This document shows, piece by piece, positions 62,870 through 64,000 of a DNA stretch of 64,000 bases. Under the pieces are notes generated by a model, which worked only from the letters and a program-made list of their open reading frames with translations, was not told where the DNA came from and ran no database searches. Both the position numbers and the translations under genes were made by a program. The DNA comes from Cladocopium goreaui (taxonomy: Eukaryota; Sar; Dinophyceae; Suessiales; Symbiodiniaceae): NCBI GenBank assembly GCA_947184155.2, contig CAMXCT020000446.1:303280-367279 (forward strand). The letters run 5' to 3'. How positions within the stretch are numbered: position 1 is the stretch's first letter; every line of letters starts with the position of its first letter.

Positions 62870-62981
62870 TACCCTTCACTAAATTAACATAGACTCGACC
62901 CTGGCAGTTGTCGGGATTGGAAGATTAGTTTCCACTCAAAATTGGCTAGTTTTAGAGTCTATGTTAATTTGCCAGAGGGTA
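62870..62981. repeat. MITE family A variant, sister of 29429-29533
   Basis: TACCCTTCACTAAATTAACA start and TTTGCCAGAGGGTA end, with GAAGATTAGTTTCC-like interior shared with the 29.4 kb copy. Confidence 0.7.
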
Positions 62982-63012
62982 AGTTTAAGAAGTCAGAACA
63001 ATCATGTGTCTG

Positions 63013-63110
63013 GGTAAATTATAACTGTTCACTAACCTGAATTAAGGTCATTTGAGGATGATTCCCTTATTAAACCATGATTCCAGGCTTCGGTCGCAGT
63101 GAGGTCGTAG
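63013..63110. repeat. repeat family D, second copy
   Basis: GGTAAATTATAACTGTTCAC start, CTAACCTGAAT and GGTCGCAGTGAGGTCGTAG interior, as at 48768-48882. Confidence 0.5.
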
Positions 63111-63114
63111 ATTT

Positions 63115-63984
63115 GTCTTAGAAGTCATTGGGATGCGACGAACAAATTACCACTATTGTTGGAGACACAGAATAGATATTTCATGATAGTTCATAATAGT
63201 TCATGATTCACGTTCTATTTAAACTATGAATAGAATGATCTGATTTTCAGATGCATGTGATCTGATTTTCAGATGCATGTGATCTGATTTGCGCCCTGGA
63301 CACAGTATCTGAAGTGGAGGATGGGCTGGTGAAAAAAAGGGCAGCTTGAGCTGAGTCAATGCGGCTGCACACAACTTAGCGATATCAGAGGATAAAGAGC
63401 CAGGAAAAAACGCGAAAAAAAATCACTTGGGGGGTTGTTGATCCCCTGTCAACAACTATACTCTTAGAATCTTTTGAATACTTTTAGTATCTTTGGGATC
63501 ATTTGGGGATGATTTCCCAAAAATAAACCTAAACTAACTATACTTTTCCTTGGGTTGTGTTGTAAATCCAACCCAAAAAATCTGAAAACTCGAGAAGCAT
63601 GGATCGCGATCCATCCACATTCCCTGGAGGCTCTGGTCATCAAAATGGCTAAGAAATCACTTCCAAATGGAGCTTTCAATGGGGAAAAAAGCCGTCGATA
63701 GACGATGGATTTTCCATCATGTGTGACCAAAAAATAAAGAATGCATCACGTGCCGACTCCAAAGCACCAAGATTCAGAGACAAGGCGGTTTCTTCATGTT
63801 TCTTCTCTTTCACAAAATCTTCGTCATTGTCACTTGGGATTTGATCCCAAGTTCAATGGAAAATATGGAAAAGGAAAAGCATTTGAAACCGACCAGTGAT
63901 ACCCCCTTGGAATATGTTTTCCCCAAATCCAGTGGTTGCTCTCCTATTATTTGTTGCTTAGCACCCCATCTCTCAATATTTCTA
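63115..63984. other. no supported gene
   Basis: Contains a short triple repeat CTGATTTTCAGATGCATGTGA around 63240-63290. Open frames are short and lack splice context. A family B end (CTGGTTGGTGGTTGAG) begins at 63985 and is cut by the window edge. Confidence 0.4.
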
Positions 63985-64000
63985 CTGGTTGGTGGTTGAG

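Overview
The window looks like nuclear DNA of a dinoflagellate, probably Suessiales (Symbiodiniaceae or Polarella-like). The reasons are: almost every host coding piece lies on the minus strand; genes are split into many short exons with AG acceptors inside AT-rich introns packed with small inverted-repeat elements; and the exons belong to lysine/glutamate-rich, multi-exon families I associate with these algae. The species is inference. I see no rRNA, tRNA or CRISPR.

Host regions. About 0.5-4.6 kb holds the 3' part of a minus-strand gene with a long basic exon. About 6.5-15 kb holds unidentified minus-strand exons among MITE copies. About 27.3-48 kb is one or more long minus-strand genes of dinoflagellate multicopy type: acidic/basic low-complexity exons, a GPPCGSF...EQP module, and conserved 3' exons ending in a stop codon at 27325-27327. 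About 50.8-62.7 kb holds a minus-strand gene of micro-exons, most too short to form a long ORF. Its 5' part encodes an organelle-type leader and a glutaredoxin domain with a CGYC active site.

The most interesting region is 16110-27315, an integrated virus-like element of about 11.2 kb. It has inverted terminal repeats (28 of 31 positions match) and a flanking duplication ATGGG(A). It encodes a retrovirus-type DDE integrase, a major capsid protein of the double-jelly-roll type seen in Polinton-like viruses (broken into three frames), a protein carrying the motif found upstream of DNA polymerase B in Polinton/Maverick elements (also broken), several small zinc-finger proteins and several unknown proteins. 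Minus-strand viral genes share an upstream motif (TACTTAAAGAAA plus a TATA-like block); plus-strand genes share a different AT-rich one. No polymerase domain, packaging ATPase or protease was recognised. A GC-rich P-loop NTPase gene of host character sits inside the element. The right end abuts the 3' end of a host gene, only a few bases past its stop codon.

Repeats. Two abundant MITE families dominate the introns: family A (ends TACCCTCTGGTAA or TACCCGGCCTGGTAA) and family B (ends CTGGTTGGTGGTT). There are also several long palindromes, a 20-bp satellite of about 59 units at 56.9-58.1 kb, an 11-bp tandem array and an 85-bp tandem array.

Exon limits are read by eye from AG/GT context and are approximate unless stated. 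Frame breaks in the viral genes may be true decay or, for single-base indels, assembly error.
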